A stretch of 44,607 nt of DNA from Acidobacteriota bacterium (GTDB lineage: Bacteria; Acidobacteriota; Thermoanaerobaculia; Thermoanaerobaculales; Thermoanaerobaculaceae), in NCBI GenBank assembly GCA_004298115.1, contig SCRJ01000104.1, positions 1-44,607 of the forward strand. The letters are read 5' to 3'. Positions 1 through 8,914 of the stretch are shown here, in pieces. The stretch's first letter is position 1; each line of letters begins with the position of its first letter. The notes under the pieces were generated by a model. The model did not search any database, was not told the DNA's origin, and was given only the letters and a program-made list of their open reading frames with translations. Position numbers and translations under genes: made by a program.

Positions 1-460
1 TCCCCTTCGACTCCACCCCTTCGAGGTGGACCAGTGCCAGGCACTCGCGCACCCGGGCGGCGATCTCGTTCTCGCCCGACCGCGTGTGCCGGCGCAGCGG
101 GAATGCGATGTTCTCGAACACGGTCATCGAGTCGAACAGCGCCCCCTCCTGGAACGACATGCCGAACTTGCGCCGGATCGCCAGGCAGTGCGCCGGCTCG
201 CAGTTGGTGAGGTCCTCGCCGTCGACGATGACGTGGCCGCGCTCGGGGGCGATGAGCCCGATCAGGTGCTTGAGGAGCACGCTCTTCCCGGCGCCGGAAC
301 CGCCCACGATCACGAGCGACTCCCCGGCCGTGACGTCCAGGTTGATGCCGCGCAGCACCTCGCGGTCGGCGAAGCTCTTCCACAGGTCGATGACGGCGAT
401 CTTCGGGTGCGCCGGCGCCGCCGTCGCCAGGCTGCCGTTCCCCGGTTCGCCGCTCGCCAT
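1..460 (-). CDS. mlaF: MlaF-like ABC transporter ATP-binding subunit (3' part missing)
   Basis: This is the ATPase of an Mla-type ABC system that moves phospholipids between the inner and outer membranes. Reading leftward from the ATG at 460, the frame stays open to the window edge, giving about 153 codons of a protein usually near 250-270 residues. The Walker A motif GGSGAGKS and the following VLLKHLIGL are visible, and downstream come FGMSFQEGALFDSMTV (Q-loop region) and NIAFPLRRH. Both stretches are typical of MlaF. The signature, Walker B and H-loop motifs lie outside the window. It sits 15 bases downstream of the MlaE-like permease on the same strand, so the two should be co-transcribed. 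The family call is firm; the substrate is inferred from the family. Confidence 0.88.
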   Translation of the reverse strand, partial: MASGEPGNGSLATAAPAHPKIAVIDLWKSFADREVLRGINLDVTAGESLVIVGGSGAGKSVLLKHLIGLIAPERGHVIVDGEDLTNCEPAHCLAIRRKFGMSFQEGALFDSMTVFENIAFPLRRHTRSGENEIAARVRECLALVHLEGVESKG

Positions 461-475
461 CGCCGCCCTCCGCGC

Positions 476-1276
476 TCAGAAGAGGATCTTGGTGAGGAAG
501 AAGTCGCTCACCAGGATCACGACCGATCCCATCACGACCGCGCTCGTCGTCGCGCGGCCGACGCCCTCGGCGCCGCCGGTCGTGAAGAAGCCCTTGCTGC
601 ACCCGGTCACCGACAGGATGAGGCCGAAGACGGCTGCCTTGATCAGTCCCGACGAAACGTCGTTCATGTCGAGGAACTGGAACGTCTTCTCCCAGTACGC
701 GACCGGGTTGGCCCCCATGAGGACGACCGAGATCGCGTAGCCGCCGAAGATGCCGAGCCCGTTCGCGATCGCGACCAGCGGCGGCAGCATCACCACGGTG
801 GCGCCCACCCTGGGCACCACGAGGTACTGGATCGGCTCGGTGGCCATCGCGTAGAGGGCGTCGATCTGCTCCGTCACCCGCATCGTGCCCAGCTCCGCGG
901 CGAGCGACGACCCGACGCGCCCGGCGATCATGAGCGAGGCGAGCACCGGCGCCAGCTCGCGCGTCAACGAGAGGGAAACCACCGACGCCACGAACCCCTC
1001 CGCGTGGAAGCGCTCGAAGCCGCGGTACGTCTGCAGCGCCATCACCATCCCCGTGAACATCGAGGTCAGGCCCACGACCGGGAGGGAATCGACCCCGACC
1101 CGGACCATTTGCCGCAGCCACTCGCGGCCGTCGAACGGACGGCGGAAGGACCAGTAGATCGTCGCGTGGAGGATGTAGAAGAACCTGCCGACCTCCTCGA
1201 ACAGCTCGAGGCTCTTCCGCCCCAGCGCTTCGAGGACGCCGACGACGCCGGACGGGCGCGCCACCTCACCGTTCAT
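476..1276 (-). CDS. mlaE: MlaE-like ABC transporter permease
   Basis: This 266-residue inner-membrane permease belongs to the MlaE/YrbE family and should pair with the adjacent ATPase to move phospholipids. The N-terminal amphipathic stretch (FFYILHATIYW) is followed by the hallmark conserved block ELAPVLASLMIAGRVGSSLA, then AAELGTMRVTEQIDAL and several hydrophobic helices to the C-terminus. Length matches the family (about 255-270). The ATG overlaps the last codons of dnaB by 11 bases, so translation is probably coupled to the helicase message. No MlaD-type substrate-binding gene is visible; it may follow mlaF outside the window. Confidence 0.93.
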   Translation of the reverse strand: MNGEVARPSGVVGVLEALGRKSLELFEEVGRFFYILHATIYWSFRRPFDGREWLRQMVRVGVDSLPVVGLTSMFTGMVMALQTYRGFERFHAEGFVASVVSLSLTRELAPVLASLMIAGRVGSSLAAELGTMRVTEQIDALYAMATEPIQYLVVPRVGATVVMLPPLVAIANGLGIFGGYAISVVLMGANPVAYWEKTFQFLDMNDVSSGLIKAAVFGLILSVTGCSKGFFTTGGAEGVGRATTSAVVMGSVVILVSDFFLTKILF

Positions 1277-2654
1277 AGCTGGAGAACTCCGGGTTCTCGA
1301 ACCGCGTGAACTCCTCCAGGAAGACGAGCTTGAACAGGTCGGTCGGGCCGTTGCGCTGCTTGGCGATGATGATCTCCGCGAGGCGCCAGTCCTCCTCGTC
1401 CTCGGCCCCCTCCGCGGCCTGCAGCGCGCGGTTCTTGCGGTTGATGAACATCACGACGTCCGCATCCTGCTCGATCGAGCCGGACTCGCGCAGGTCGGAG
1501 AGCTGGGGGCGCTGGTCGCCGCGCCGCTCCGGGTTGCGCGAGAGCTGCGAGAGCACGAGCAGCGGCACGTTGAGCTGCTTGGCCACCGCCTTGAGGCCGC
1601 GGGAGATCGCCGACACCTCCTGGGTGCGGTTTTCGGCCCGCAGCCCGGAGGACATGAGCTGGAGGTAGTCGACAACCACCAGGTCGAGGCCGTGCTCCAT
1701 CATCATCCGGCGGCACTTGCCCCGAAGCTCGAGGATCGAGATCCCGGCGGTGTCGTCGATCCACAGCGGCGCCTCGGCGAGGCGGTCCGCGGCCTCGGCC
1801 AGTCTCTGCCAATCCGAGGCTTCCTGCCGGGTGTCCACGCTCCTGGACAGCAGCCCGCGGGTGAGGCGCTTGACGTTGATGCGCGCCTCGGCCGCGAGCA
1901 GGCGCCGGACGAGGGCCACGGCCGACATCTCGAGGGAGAACACGGCCACCTTGAGGCCGCCTTTGACCGCGCAGTGGGACGCGATGTTGAGGGCGAGGGC
2001 GGTCTTGCCGACGCCGGGGCGCGCGGCCAGGATCACGAGGTCCTGCTTCTGCAGGCCGGACGTCAGCTCGTCGAGCCGGTAGTATCCCGTCTCGATCCCG
2101 GTGTAAGGGGCGCTGGACTTCGAGACGCGCTCGATGTGGGCGACCTCTTCGTGCACGAGCTTGCCCACGGGCTGGAGCCCGCCCCGCATCGCGCGCTCCG
2201 CGATCGACAGGATCTGGGTTTCGGCGGCGTCGAGGGCGTCCATCGCCTCACCCTCGTCGCGGGCGCACGCGGCCATCAGCTCCTGCGAGATCCGCAGGAG
2301 GTTGCGCTTGACCGACCGCTCGCGCAGGATTCCGGCGTAGTGCTCGACGTTGGCGGGGTCGGGGAGACCGTCCGCCAGGCTCGCCACGTAGGCCACCCCG
2401 CCGACGGAGGAGAGCGTGCCGCTGCGCTCGAGCTGGTCGGTGGTCGTGAGCAGATCGATGTCGCGGTTGTCCCCGGCGAGCTGGCGAAACGCCTCGAATA
2501 CCAGCCGGTTGGCGTCGTTGTAGAAGTCGTCGGCGGCGATCGCGTCGACGATGCGGTAGAAGCAGTTGGCGTCGGCGAGAACGGCCCCGAGGACGGCGCG
2601 CTCCGCCGCCTCGCTGGCCGGCATCCGGAGGACCTGCGGGGCGTTCCCGGCCAT
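1266..2654 (-). CDS. dnaB: Replicative DNA helicase DnaB
   Basis: This is the hexameric replicative helicase that unwinds DNA at the fork. From the chosen ATG it has 462 residues, a normal DnaB length. The N-terminal domain begins with EAAERAVLGAVLADANCFY. The RecA-like domain has Walker A ARPGVGKTALALN, Walker B region LVVVDYLQLM, and the LSQLSRNPERR and SGSIEQDADVVMF blocks typical of DnaB. An in-frame GTG at 2723 would add 23 Gly/Pro/Arg-rich residues absent from DnaB proteins, so I prefer 2654, though neither start has a strong ribosome binding site. The gene heads an operon that overlaps mlaE. No intein or insertion is seen. Confidence 0.95.
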   Translation of the reverse strand: MAGNAPQVLRMPASEAAERAVLGAVLADANCFYRIVDAIAADDFYNDANRLVFEAFRQLAGDNRDIDLLTTTDQLERSGTLSSVGGVAYVASLADGLPDPANVEHYAGILRERSVKRNLLRISQELMAACARDEGEAMDALDAAETQILSIAERAMRGGLQPVGKLVHEEVAHIERVSKSSAPYTGIETGYYRLDELTSGLQKQDLVILAARPGVGKTALALNIASHCAVKGGLKVAVFSLEMSAVALVRRLLAAEARINVKRLTRGLLSRSVDTRQEASDWQRLAEAADRLAEAPLWIDDTAGISILELRGKCRRMMMEHGLDLVVVDYLQLMSSGLRAENRTQEVSAISRGLKAVAKQLNVPLLVLSQLSRNPERRGDQRPQLSDLRESGSIEQDADVVMFINRKNRALQAAEGAEDEEDWRLAEIIIAKQRNGPTDLFKLVFLEEFTRFENPEFSSYER

Positions 2655-2724
2655 GCCGCCGGAATCGCCCGGCGGGCCGGCAGACCTGCTCCCCGGGCCC
2701 CTCCCCCTCGCGTTTGCGCTCACC

Positions 2725-2753
2725 TCGAAATCGTAGCACGCCGGGCGTACACT
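2725..2753 (+). promoter_or_regulatory. Possible sigma-70 promoter for the zinc-ribbon/FHA gene
   Basis: TCGAAA (2725-2730) and TACACT (2748-2753) are separated by 17 bases. Each matches the sigma-70 consensus at four of six positions. It lies in the gap between dnaB and the plus-strand gene and points toward the latter, whose ATG is about 94 bases downstream. Prediction by eye only. Confidence 0.3.
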
Positions 2754-2846
2754 GAGTGCGCCGATGGTGCGGGGCGCGCAACGGGCGACGCGCGGGGCCC
2801 GCGGCCGCGCCCGGCCGCGTTCGGTCCCGGGGAACGGGGGTGTCGC

Positions 2847-3422
2847 ATGATCGTGAGCTGCCCGAGCTGCAAGACGAAGTACCAGTTCGAGGAGGCGCGC
2901 TTCGGGGAAGCCGCGTCGAAGCGGCTCAAGTGCACACGCTGCGAGACGGTGTTCGAGATTTCGAGGCCGGATGCCGCCGACCCGCTCCCGGCGACGCTGG
3001 TCGCGGCCGGGGGCCCCGCACGGGCGAACAAGCAGATCCTCGACGGCAGCGATTCCGCCGCCGCGGCCGCGGCGAGCCTGCCGCCGCTGGCCCCGCTGCC
3101 GACCGCCAAGCGGTACTCCCTCGCCGTGATCATGGGCGCCAACGCCGGCCAGATCCACGTCGTGCGGCAGCCTCGGGTCGTGCTCGGCCGGGGTGACGAG
3201 AGCGACGTTCAGTTACAGGACAGCGAGGTTTCCCGGCGCCACGCGATGATCGAAATCCACGGCGACGAGGCCGTCGTGACGGACCTGGGCTCGACGAACG
3301 GCACCTACGTCGATGCCGCACGCGTCCAGCGCGCGACCATCGGCAGCAACGACGAGTTCTCGCTCGGCACCACGACGCTCATGTTCATCGTCACCGACGC
3401 GCACGACGGCGCGGTCGAGTAG
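2847..3422 (+). CDS. MJ0042-type zinc ribbon plus FHA domain protein
   Basis: This 191-residue cytoplasmic protein is probably a phosphothreonine-reading adaptor. The N-terminus is an MJ0042-type zinc ribbon with two CxxC knuckles (Cys5/Cys8 and Cys29/Cys32). An Ala/Pro-rich linker follows to about residue 90. The C-terminal FHA domain has the conserved phosphopeptide-binding positions: GR in VVLGRGDESDV, then SRRHAMIE, then LGSTNGTYV. FHA domains bind phosphothreonine, so a Ser/Thr kinase partner is expected, but none is in this window. The ATG at 2847 is preceded by a G-rich stretch that can serve as ribosome binding site. mnmA follows after 21 bases and may be co-transcribed. The specific role is unknown. 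Confidence 0.85.
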   Translation: MIVSCPSCKTKYQFEEARFGEAASKRLKCTRCETVFEISRPDAADPLPATLVAAGGPARANKQILDGSDSAAAAAASLPPLAPLPTAKRYSLAVIMGANAGQIHVVRQPRVVLGRGDESDVQLQDSEVSRRHAMIEIHGDEAVVTDLGSTNGTYVDAARVQRATIGSNDEFSLGTTTLMFIVTDAHDGAVE

Positions 3423-3443
3423 GGCGAGGGCCCGGACCAGGCG

Positions 3444-4526
3444 ATGCGAGTCGTGGTGGCGATGTCGGGCGGTGTGGACTCGGCCGTGGCCGCGGCGCTG
3501 CTCGCTCGGGAGGGGCACGATGTCGTCGGGGTCACCCTCCGGCTCGCCGACCTCTCGGCCGACGGCCTCGGCGTCTCGCGCTGCTGCGCTCCGATCGACG
3601 TCGAGATGGCGCGCGCCGTGGCGGGTCGGCTCGGCATCCCACACCACGTCCTCGACACGACCGAGCCGTTCCGGCGGGGCGTCCTGGAGCCTTTCGTCGA
3701 ATCCTACCTCGCGGGCGAGACGCCGCTCCCCTGCGCTCTGTGCAACGCCCGGGTGAAGTTCGGCGAGCTGCTGCGGGTGATCGGGCGTTTCGGGGGCGAA
3801 GCGCTGGCCACCGGGCACTATGCTCGGATCGCCGAGCGCGAGGGCGGCCCGGCGTTGCTGCGCGGCGCCAGCCCCGCGAAGGATCAGTCCTACTTCCTGT
3901 TCGGGCTGCCGCGCGAGCAACTCTCTCGCGTCCGGTTCCCGCTCGGCGAGCTGACCAAGGACGAGGTCCGCAGCCTCGCCCGAGACATCGGCCTGCCCAA
4001 CTCGGGGCGGCGCGACAGCCAGGAGGTCTGCTTCGTGCCCGAGGGCGGCTCGTACCGGGACGTGCTGGAGCGGCTGGCGCCGGATCGGCTGCCGGGGGAC
4101 GGCGAGGTCGTGGACCGCGACGGGTGGGTGGTGGGCCGTCACGACGGCTTCCACCTCTTCACCGTCGGCCAGCGCCGCGGCCTCGGGGTCGCCGGGAAGG
4201 CTCGGCTCTACGTCGTCGAGACGTTGCCCGGCGCGAACCGCGTCGTCGTCGGCGGGGCGGGGGACGCGTCGCGGCGCCGCCTCCACGTCCGCGACATCAA
4301 CTGGCTGGTGCCTGCGCCCGCCGCTCCGCTCGCGGCCGAGGTGCAGGTGCGCTCGCGGCACCGGCCGCAACGGGCCACCGTCTTTCCGGGGGCCGAGCGC
4401 TCGGCGACGGTGGAATTCGAGGCGCCCGTGCTCGCACCGGCCCCCGGCCAGGCCGCCGTGTTCTACGACGGAGAGCGGCTGCTCGGAGGCGGGTGGCTCA
4501 CGAGGGTCGGGGCGGGCGAGGCGTAG
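3444..4526 (+). CDS. mnmA: tRNA-specific 2-thiouridylase MnmA
   Basis: This is the cytoplasmic enzyme that adds sulfur to U34 of Lys, Glu and Gln tRNAs, using ATP and a persulfide relay. It has 360 residues, normal for the family. The PP-loop [13 protein letters not shown] lies at residues 8-20. The paired catalytic cysteines are Cys100 (in [11 protein letters not shown]) and Cys196 (in [12 protein letters not shown]), equivalent to Cys102 and Cys199 of the E. coli enzyme. The substrate loop [11 protein letters not shown] and the C-terminal [10 protein letters not shown] are also intact. It follows the zinc-ribbon/FHA gene with a 21-base gap and converges on the DUF3467 gene. Confidence 0.96.
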   Translation: MRVVVAMSGGVDSAVAAALLAREGHDVVGVTLRLADLSADGLGVSRCCAPIDVEMARAVAGRLGIPHHVLDTTEPFRRGVLEPFVESYLAGETPLPCALCNARVKFGELLRVIGRFGGEALATGHYARIAEREGGPALLRGASPAKDQSYFLFGLPREQLSRVRFPLGELTKDEVRSLARDIGLPNSGRRDSQEVCFVPEGGSYRDVLERLAPDRLPGDGEVVDRDGWVVGRHDGFHLFTVGQRRGLGVAGKARLYVVETLPGANRVVVGGAGDASRRRLHVRDINWLVPAPAAPLAAEVQVRSRHRPQRATVFPGAERSATVEFEAPVLAPAPGQAAVFYDGERLLGGGWLTRVGAGEA

Positions 4527-4662
4527 AGGGGCCGGTCTGGAGGCAACGGCCGCGGGCCGGAGGCCGAAGGGGAAGAGGTACGGCTCGCCGGATCGTCCCG
4601 GCTCGGCGCACGTCGCGCCGATCCCTCGGGTCTTCACCCCGTCTGCGACCCTCCACCGCCGG

Positions 4663-4950
4663 CTACATGGTGCGTTGGCTGGGGGCGCCCTGCGGCCCCT
4701 CGTTGATCGCTCCGAAGTTGCGCTCGTAGATCGCGACGTTCTCCGTGAGCGCGCGCAGGAGCTGCCGCGCGTGGACCGGCGTCATCACGATGCGGGAGAC
4801 GACCTGGACCTCGTCACGGCCGGGCACGATGCGGCCGAAGTCGATGAGGAACTCCGCGAAGTTGTGCACGATCGACGCGAAGTTCGCGTACGTCCCCAGC
4901 GCCTGTTGGTCGGAAACCACGATCTTGATCTTGTTCTCGCCCTCCGGCAT
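4663..4950 (-). CDS. DUF3467 family protein
   Basis: This is a 95-residue soluble protein of the DUF3467 family. It shows the usual layout: a short beta-strand start (KIKIVVSD), the block YANFASIVHNFAEFLIDFG, a central VVSRIVMTPVHARQLLRAL, then NVAIYERNFG near the C-terminus. Function is unknown; members are small conserved bacterial proteins with no catalytic motif. The ATG at 4950 lies 23 bases downstream of the glycosyltransferase stop at 4974 on the same strand, so it may be the last gene of that operon. The family resemblance is good; no role can be inferred from context. Confidence 0.8.
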   Translation of the reverse strand: MPEGENKIKIVVSDQQALGTYANFASIVHNFAEFLIDFGRIVPGRDEVQVVSRIVMTPVHARQLLRALTENVAIYERNFGAINEGPQGAPSQRTM

Positions 4951-4973
4951 GGTGTGTCTCCCTCGTGACGATT

Positions 4974-6536
4974 CTACGGGAGCAGCCCGAGAAGGGCGAG
5001 GCCCGCGGTGGCGGATCTCGGCAATTCGCCGGGAGCGGCGCCGCCCGGAGCAGGGAAGCACCGGGCGGCGACCGGCAGCGTGACGTCGGGCGTCGTCACC
5101 ACCTCGGTCCCGAAACGGGCCCACCCGACCGCGAGCCGCCACGGCTCCTCCACGTCCGGGGCCGCGTCCCAGGCCGCGAGGAGCGTGCTCCGCCAGGCCG
5201 CCCATCCGAACGGCGGGGGCAGCAGGCGCCGGCCGGGCACCAGTGCCAGGTTGAGGTAGCCCGGATCGTACATGTGCAGGCCGGACCAGGGATCGGACGG
5301 GGCGCCGTCCTTGAGGAGGGTGAGGCCGCTCGCCGCGACGCGCCGGCGTGCGACCAGGCGCCCGGCGGCGACCGCCGTTCCCGGCACCTGCAGGAGCGCG
5401 AGCAGCTCGGCGAGCTGTACGGCGCTCATGCCTCCGGGCGGAGGCAGGACGATGATCTCTTCCTTGCGTTTGCGTGCCGCCGCGACCAGCGCTGCGGGCG
5501 AGTCGTCCTCCACCACCATCGCCGGCGGCCGCCGCGGCCCCGGCGTTGCCGGCCCGGTCGCCCGGCCGCCGACCACCGCGACGGCGCGGGAGAGGTCAAG
5601 GTCGGGGTGTCGGCGGACCCGAAAGATGCTGGCGTTCGGCAGCAGCACCCGGCCCGTCGCTTCGCCGCCGCGCGGGAACGCCCGCACGTGCTCGAGCAGC
5701 GCCGCGAGCGCCCGGCCGTTGGCCTGCGGCTTCGCCGCCGCGAGGCTCGCCATCGAACCGGGGGCGGTCCGCCAGTGGTAGAGGATCCCGGGCAGGTGCG
5801 CGAAGCGCCCCCCGGCCGCGAGGACCCGCAGGGCGAGGTCGTAGTCCTGCGCGCCTTCGAGGCCGGACCGGTGCCCCCCCACACGCTGCACCACGCTCCG
5901 GCGCACGACACGCACGTGGCTGACGTAGTTGAACGCCATGAGCACGTGCCGCGACCAGCCGGGCTTGAGGATCGGCTCGCAGTGGCGGCCGTGCTCGTCG
6001 AGCTTGTCCTCGTCGGTGAACAGCCAGTCGGTGGCCGGGTGCGCGGCGAGGAAGCGCGCCGCCAGCTCGAGCGCGCGCGGGTGCAGCTCGTCGTCGTGGT
6101 CGAGGAACGCGACGAACTCGCCCCGCGCCTCGGCGACCGCGTCGTCGCTCGCCACCGCGATGCCGCCGTTGCTCGACCGCCGCACGACGCGCACCCGGGG
6201 GTCGGACGAGAACTCCCCGAGGACCCGGGCGACGTGAGGTTCGGGCGCCGCGTCGTCCACGACGACCAGCTCCCAGTGGGGCCAGGTCTGCGCCACGACC
6301 GAGGCGAGCGCCGCGCGGAGGTGCGACTCGGAGACACGGAACACCGGCATCGCCACGGTGATCAGACGCGGGGAGGGCAGCGGCCCCGCTTCGACCACCA
6401 GGCCGCCGCGAGCCACGGCGGCGCGGTACTGCGACGCGACGCGCCGACGTTGCAACACGCGGCGAAGCTTGGCGGGCAGCGCCCCGGGCAGGCGCAGCCA
6501 GCCGAGGCCGCGGCGCAGCGGCACGCCCGCGGTCAT
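4974..6536 (-). CDS. Family 2 glycosyltransferase
   Basis: This GT2-family enzyme of 520 residues probably transfers a nucleotide-activated sugar during cell-surface glycan synthesis. The GT-A domain starts near residue 58 with LITVAMPVFRVSE. VVVDDAAPEP holds the nucleotide-binding aspartates, and the metal-binding DxD is in AFLDHDDELHP (about 144-154), followed by FTDEDKLDEHGRH and GAQDYDLALRVL. This pattern resembles rhamnan/O-antigen type GT2 enzymes. The C-terminal 200 residues form a second, poorly recognised segment rich in Val/Ala, without an obvious membrane helix. Its ATG overlaps the preceding glycosyltransferase stop (ATGA), so the three glycosyltransferases form one translationally coupled unit. 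The acceptor is not predictable. Confidence 0.88.
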   Translation of the reverse strand: MTAGVPLRRGLGWLRLPGALPAKLRRVLQRRRVASQYRAAVARGGLVVEAGPLPSPRLITVAMPVFRVSESHLRAALASVVAQTWPHWELVVVDDAAPEPHVARVLGEFSSDPRVRVVRRSSNGGIAVASDDAVAEARGEFVAFLDHDDELHPRALELAARFLAAHPATDWLFTDEDKLDEHGRHCEPILKPGWSRHVLMAFNYVSHVRVVRRSVVQRVGGHRSGLEGAQDYDLALRVLAAGGRFAHLPGILYHWRTAPGSMASLAAAKPQANGRALAALLEHVRAFPRGGEATGRVLLPNASIFRVRRHPDLDLSRAVAVVGGRATGPATPGPRRPPAMVVEDDSPAALVAAARKRKEEIIVLPPPGGMSAVQLAELLALLQVPGTAVAAGRLVARRRVAASGLTLLKDGAPSDPWSGLHMYDPGYLNLALVPGRRLLPPPFGWAAWRSTLLAAWDAAPDVEEPWRLAVGWARFGTEVVTTPDVTLPVAARCFPAPGGAAPGELPRSATAGLALLGLLP

Positions 6537-8914
6537 CGCCCCACCGCCTCGCGCATCGCCTGCCGGCGTCCGGTGAAGAACGCGGTGAGCAGCGTCGCAC
6601 GGTACAACCGGGTGGGGAGGGGAACGAGGCACTGGTCGAGGGCCGACAGGAGCGGCAGGCTCGGCGAGACCAGGGCTCGCGCCAGCGGATGCCACCAGCG
6701 CGGCACGAGGGGCGGCATGGCGTCGTTGGCGGCCAGCTCCGGGTGCAACCCGAGGAGGACCGCGACGGTGCGGCCGACGTGCCGCTGGCGGCGGTGGAAG
6801 GTCGCCATCGTCGTCGGGTGGACGTGCGTCGCGCGGGCCGCGGTATGGAGGACCAGGCGCAGGCCCCGGCGCGACAAACGGTAGCCCAGCTCGGTGTCTT
6901 CCCAGTCCACGAACGTGAACGCGGGGTGGAACGGGTCGTCGCCGAGGACCGCCCGCGGCAGCGACAGGTTGGACGTGTAGAAGCACGTGAAGAAGAGGTC
7001 GTCCCCGTCGCGGAAGTGTCCGTACGAGAACTGCTGCCCGTCGCGGTTGATCAGCTCCAAAAACGGCGTGACGCGCATGTGCTCGCGGTCCCAGTCGGTG
7101 AAGCCGAGGACGCCGGCCGGCTCGCCGAGCCGTCGGTGGGCCGCGACGTGCTCCGCGATCAGTTCGGGGGCGGCGATGATGTCGTCTCCGAGGAAGAGGA
7201 CCAGATCGCCGCCGGCGTGGCGCAACGCCAGGTTGCGGGCGCGGCCGGGCTTGAGGTTCTCCTGGTGGAGGACCTTGAGGTCGATGCGGCCGGTGTTGGC
7301 CTGCCGCCAAGCCTGCAGACGTTCCCACGTGCCGTCGGTGGAGCCGTCGTCGACCACGATCGCCTCGAACTTCCGGTACGTCTGCGCCGCCAGGGCGGCG
7401 AGCGCGCGCTCGAGGATCGGCCAACGGTTGAACGTCGGCACGACCACCGAGACGCAGGGGTCGGCCGCCGGCGGCCGCGGCGCCGCAGGGCGAAAGCGCA
7501 CCGCGCGGACGGCGCAGCCGAGGGTGCGGAAGTCCCAATCGCCGCGGATCGGGTGCGGGACCCAGGGCGGCGATGCGACGGTGATGCGCAACAGGCCCTG
7601 GGCATCGGCCCGGGCCGGCAGCGACACCGTGGTCCAGCCGCTCCCCGCCTGCGCCTCGACGCGCTCGCCGTTGCACGTCAGCGCGACGCTCATCGCCGGG
7701 GCGCCCGCGCCGAGGCTGAGCTCGACCGCCAGGCGGCCGGCCTGGCCCGCCTCGACGCGAAGCCAGCACTCCGCCAGGCCGCACGTCCAGCGGACCGTAT
7801 CGCCGGCGAGCCGGTCCGGGCCATACCAGCCGGCGCCCAGACGGCCCATCGCCGAGTGCCGGCCTGGCAGGAGGGTCGCGGTGACGATCCAACCGGCGGT
7901 GGTTTGGGTGTCCAGGGCCGCGGGCGGCTGCGGGGAGGGTGGCGGCCACGCGGCTCCCGTGATCAGGCCTCGCCGGTAGAGGTCGCCTTCATTCCGAACC
8001 CGGCGCTTCTGCAGCCGGCGCCGCTGGGTCAGCGTCGTGGGGAGGTGGCAAAGGTTCCACCAGCAAACCCAGAACGCCTGCCCGAAGGCGCGGTGAACGA
8101 GCCAGATCCTGGCGATGCGCTTGGCCGCCCGCAGCACGCTCAAGGGCCGGTAGCACTTGAGCAGCGTGCGGACGTTGTGCCGCATCCCGAGGCGCTCCCG
8201 CCAGCGCAGGCCGTGGGCCTGATGGGACGTGCCGCCGAAGGCGTGGTAGACGAGCGCCCGATCGCAGACGACGACGCGCCGGCCCAGGAGCCAGAGGCGA
8301 ACGCCAAGGTCCACGTCCTCGTGGTACATGAACATCGCGGGGTCGAAGCCGCCGGCCGCCAGAAACTCCCGCTTGCGGATCAGCGCGGCTGCGGCGGTCG
8401 GGAAGAGCACGTCGCGCCAGGGCCCGGTGTCGTGCGCGACCGGCCGGCGTTCGACCGGCACCATGAAGTCGATGTCGTAGCCGTAGCCGGCGGACGTCAT
8501 GGTTCCGCCGCGAGCGTTGAGCAGCTCCGGGAACTCCAGCAGGCGCAACGTCGCGCACGAGGCCGCGACCTCGGGGTCGGCCCGCAGCGGTTCGAGCAGC
8601 GCGGCCAGCCACCCAGGCTCGACCACGGTGTCGTTGTTGAGGAACGCGACGAACTCCCCGCGAGCAACCTGCACGCCGCGCCCGTTCGCCCGGCCGAACC
8701 CGAGGTTCTTGCCGAGCGCGAGCACCCGCGCCTGCGGCCAGCGCTCGGCGAGCCACTCGACGCTCCCGTCGCTCGAGCCGTTATCGGCGACGATGACCTC
8801 GAACTCCGCCTCCACCGTCGCGAACAGGGATGGAAGGCAGCGCTCGAGGTGGTGGCGTCCGTTGAAGTTGACCACCACGACCGAGACCAGAGGCGGGCCC
8901 GACGGCGCGCTCAT
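6533..8914 (-). CDS. Bimodular glycosyltransferase: two GT2 domains around a beta-sandwich
   Basis: This 793-residue protein carries two GT-A domains. Module 1 (about residues 8-260) begins VSVVVVNFNGRHHLE and has FLNNDTVVEPGW and MYHEDVDLGVRLWL, typical of rhamnosyltransferase-like GT2 enzymes. Module 2 (about 490-730) begins VSVVVPTFNRWPILE and has VVDDGSTDGTWERL, LFLGDDI and FVDWEDTELGYRL. Between them (about 345-480) lies a non-enzymatic segment with GWYGPDRLAGDTVRW and GDWDFRTLGCAVRAV. This resembles the carbohydrate-binding-like beta-sandwich often attached to bacterial glycosyltransferases. Such proteins can add two different sugars in turn. The start overlaps the upstream gene by ATGA. 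No membrane helix is evident, so it probably acts at the cytoplasmic face of the membrane. Confidence 0.9.
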   Translation of the reverse strand: MSAPSGPPLVSVVVVNFNGRHHLERCLPSLFATVEAEFEVIVADNGSSDGSVEWLAERWPQARVLALGKNLGFGRANGRGVQVARGEFVAFLNNDTVVEPGWLAALLEPLRADPEVAASCATLRLLEFPELLNARGGTMTSAGYGYDIDFMVPVERRPVAHDTGPWRDVLFPTAAAALIRKREFLAAGGFDPAMFMYHEDVDLGVRLWLLGRRVVVCDRALVYHAFGGTSHQAHGLRWRERLGMRHNVRTLLKCYRPLSVLRAAKRIARIWLVHRAFGQAFWVCWWNLCHLPTTLTQRRRLQKRRVRNEGDLYRRGLITGAAWPPPSPQPPAALDTQTTAGWIVTATLLPGRHSAMGRLGAGWYGPDRLAGDTVRWTCGLAECWLRVEAGQAGRLAVELSLGAGAPAMSVALTCNGERVEAQAGSGWTTVSLPARADAQGLLRITVASPPWVPHPIRGDWDFRTLGCAVRAVRFRPAAPRPPAADPCVSVVVPTFNRWPILERALAALAAQTYRKFEAIVVDDGSTDGTWERLQAWRQANTGRIDLKVLHQENLKPGRARNLALRHAGGDLVLFLGDDIIAAPELIAEHVAAHRRLGEPAGVLGFTDWDREHMRVTPFLELINRDGQQFSYGHFRDGDDLFFTCFYTSNLSLPRAVLGDDPFHPAFTFVDWEDTELGYRLSRRGLRLVLHTAARATHVHPTTMATFHRRQRHVGRTVAVLLGLHPELAANDAMPPLVPRWWHPLARALVSPSLPLLSALDQCLVPLPTRLYRATLLTAFFTGRRQAMREAVGR

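Noticed and set aside
26-1309. Long plus-strand open frame opposite mlaE and mlaF
   Set aside because: Its translation is Arg/Asp/His-rich without any domain, while the opposite strand encodes a clear MlaE and MlaF. GC-rich DNA gives long antisense frames.
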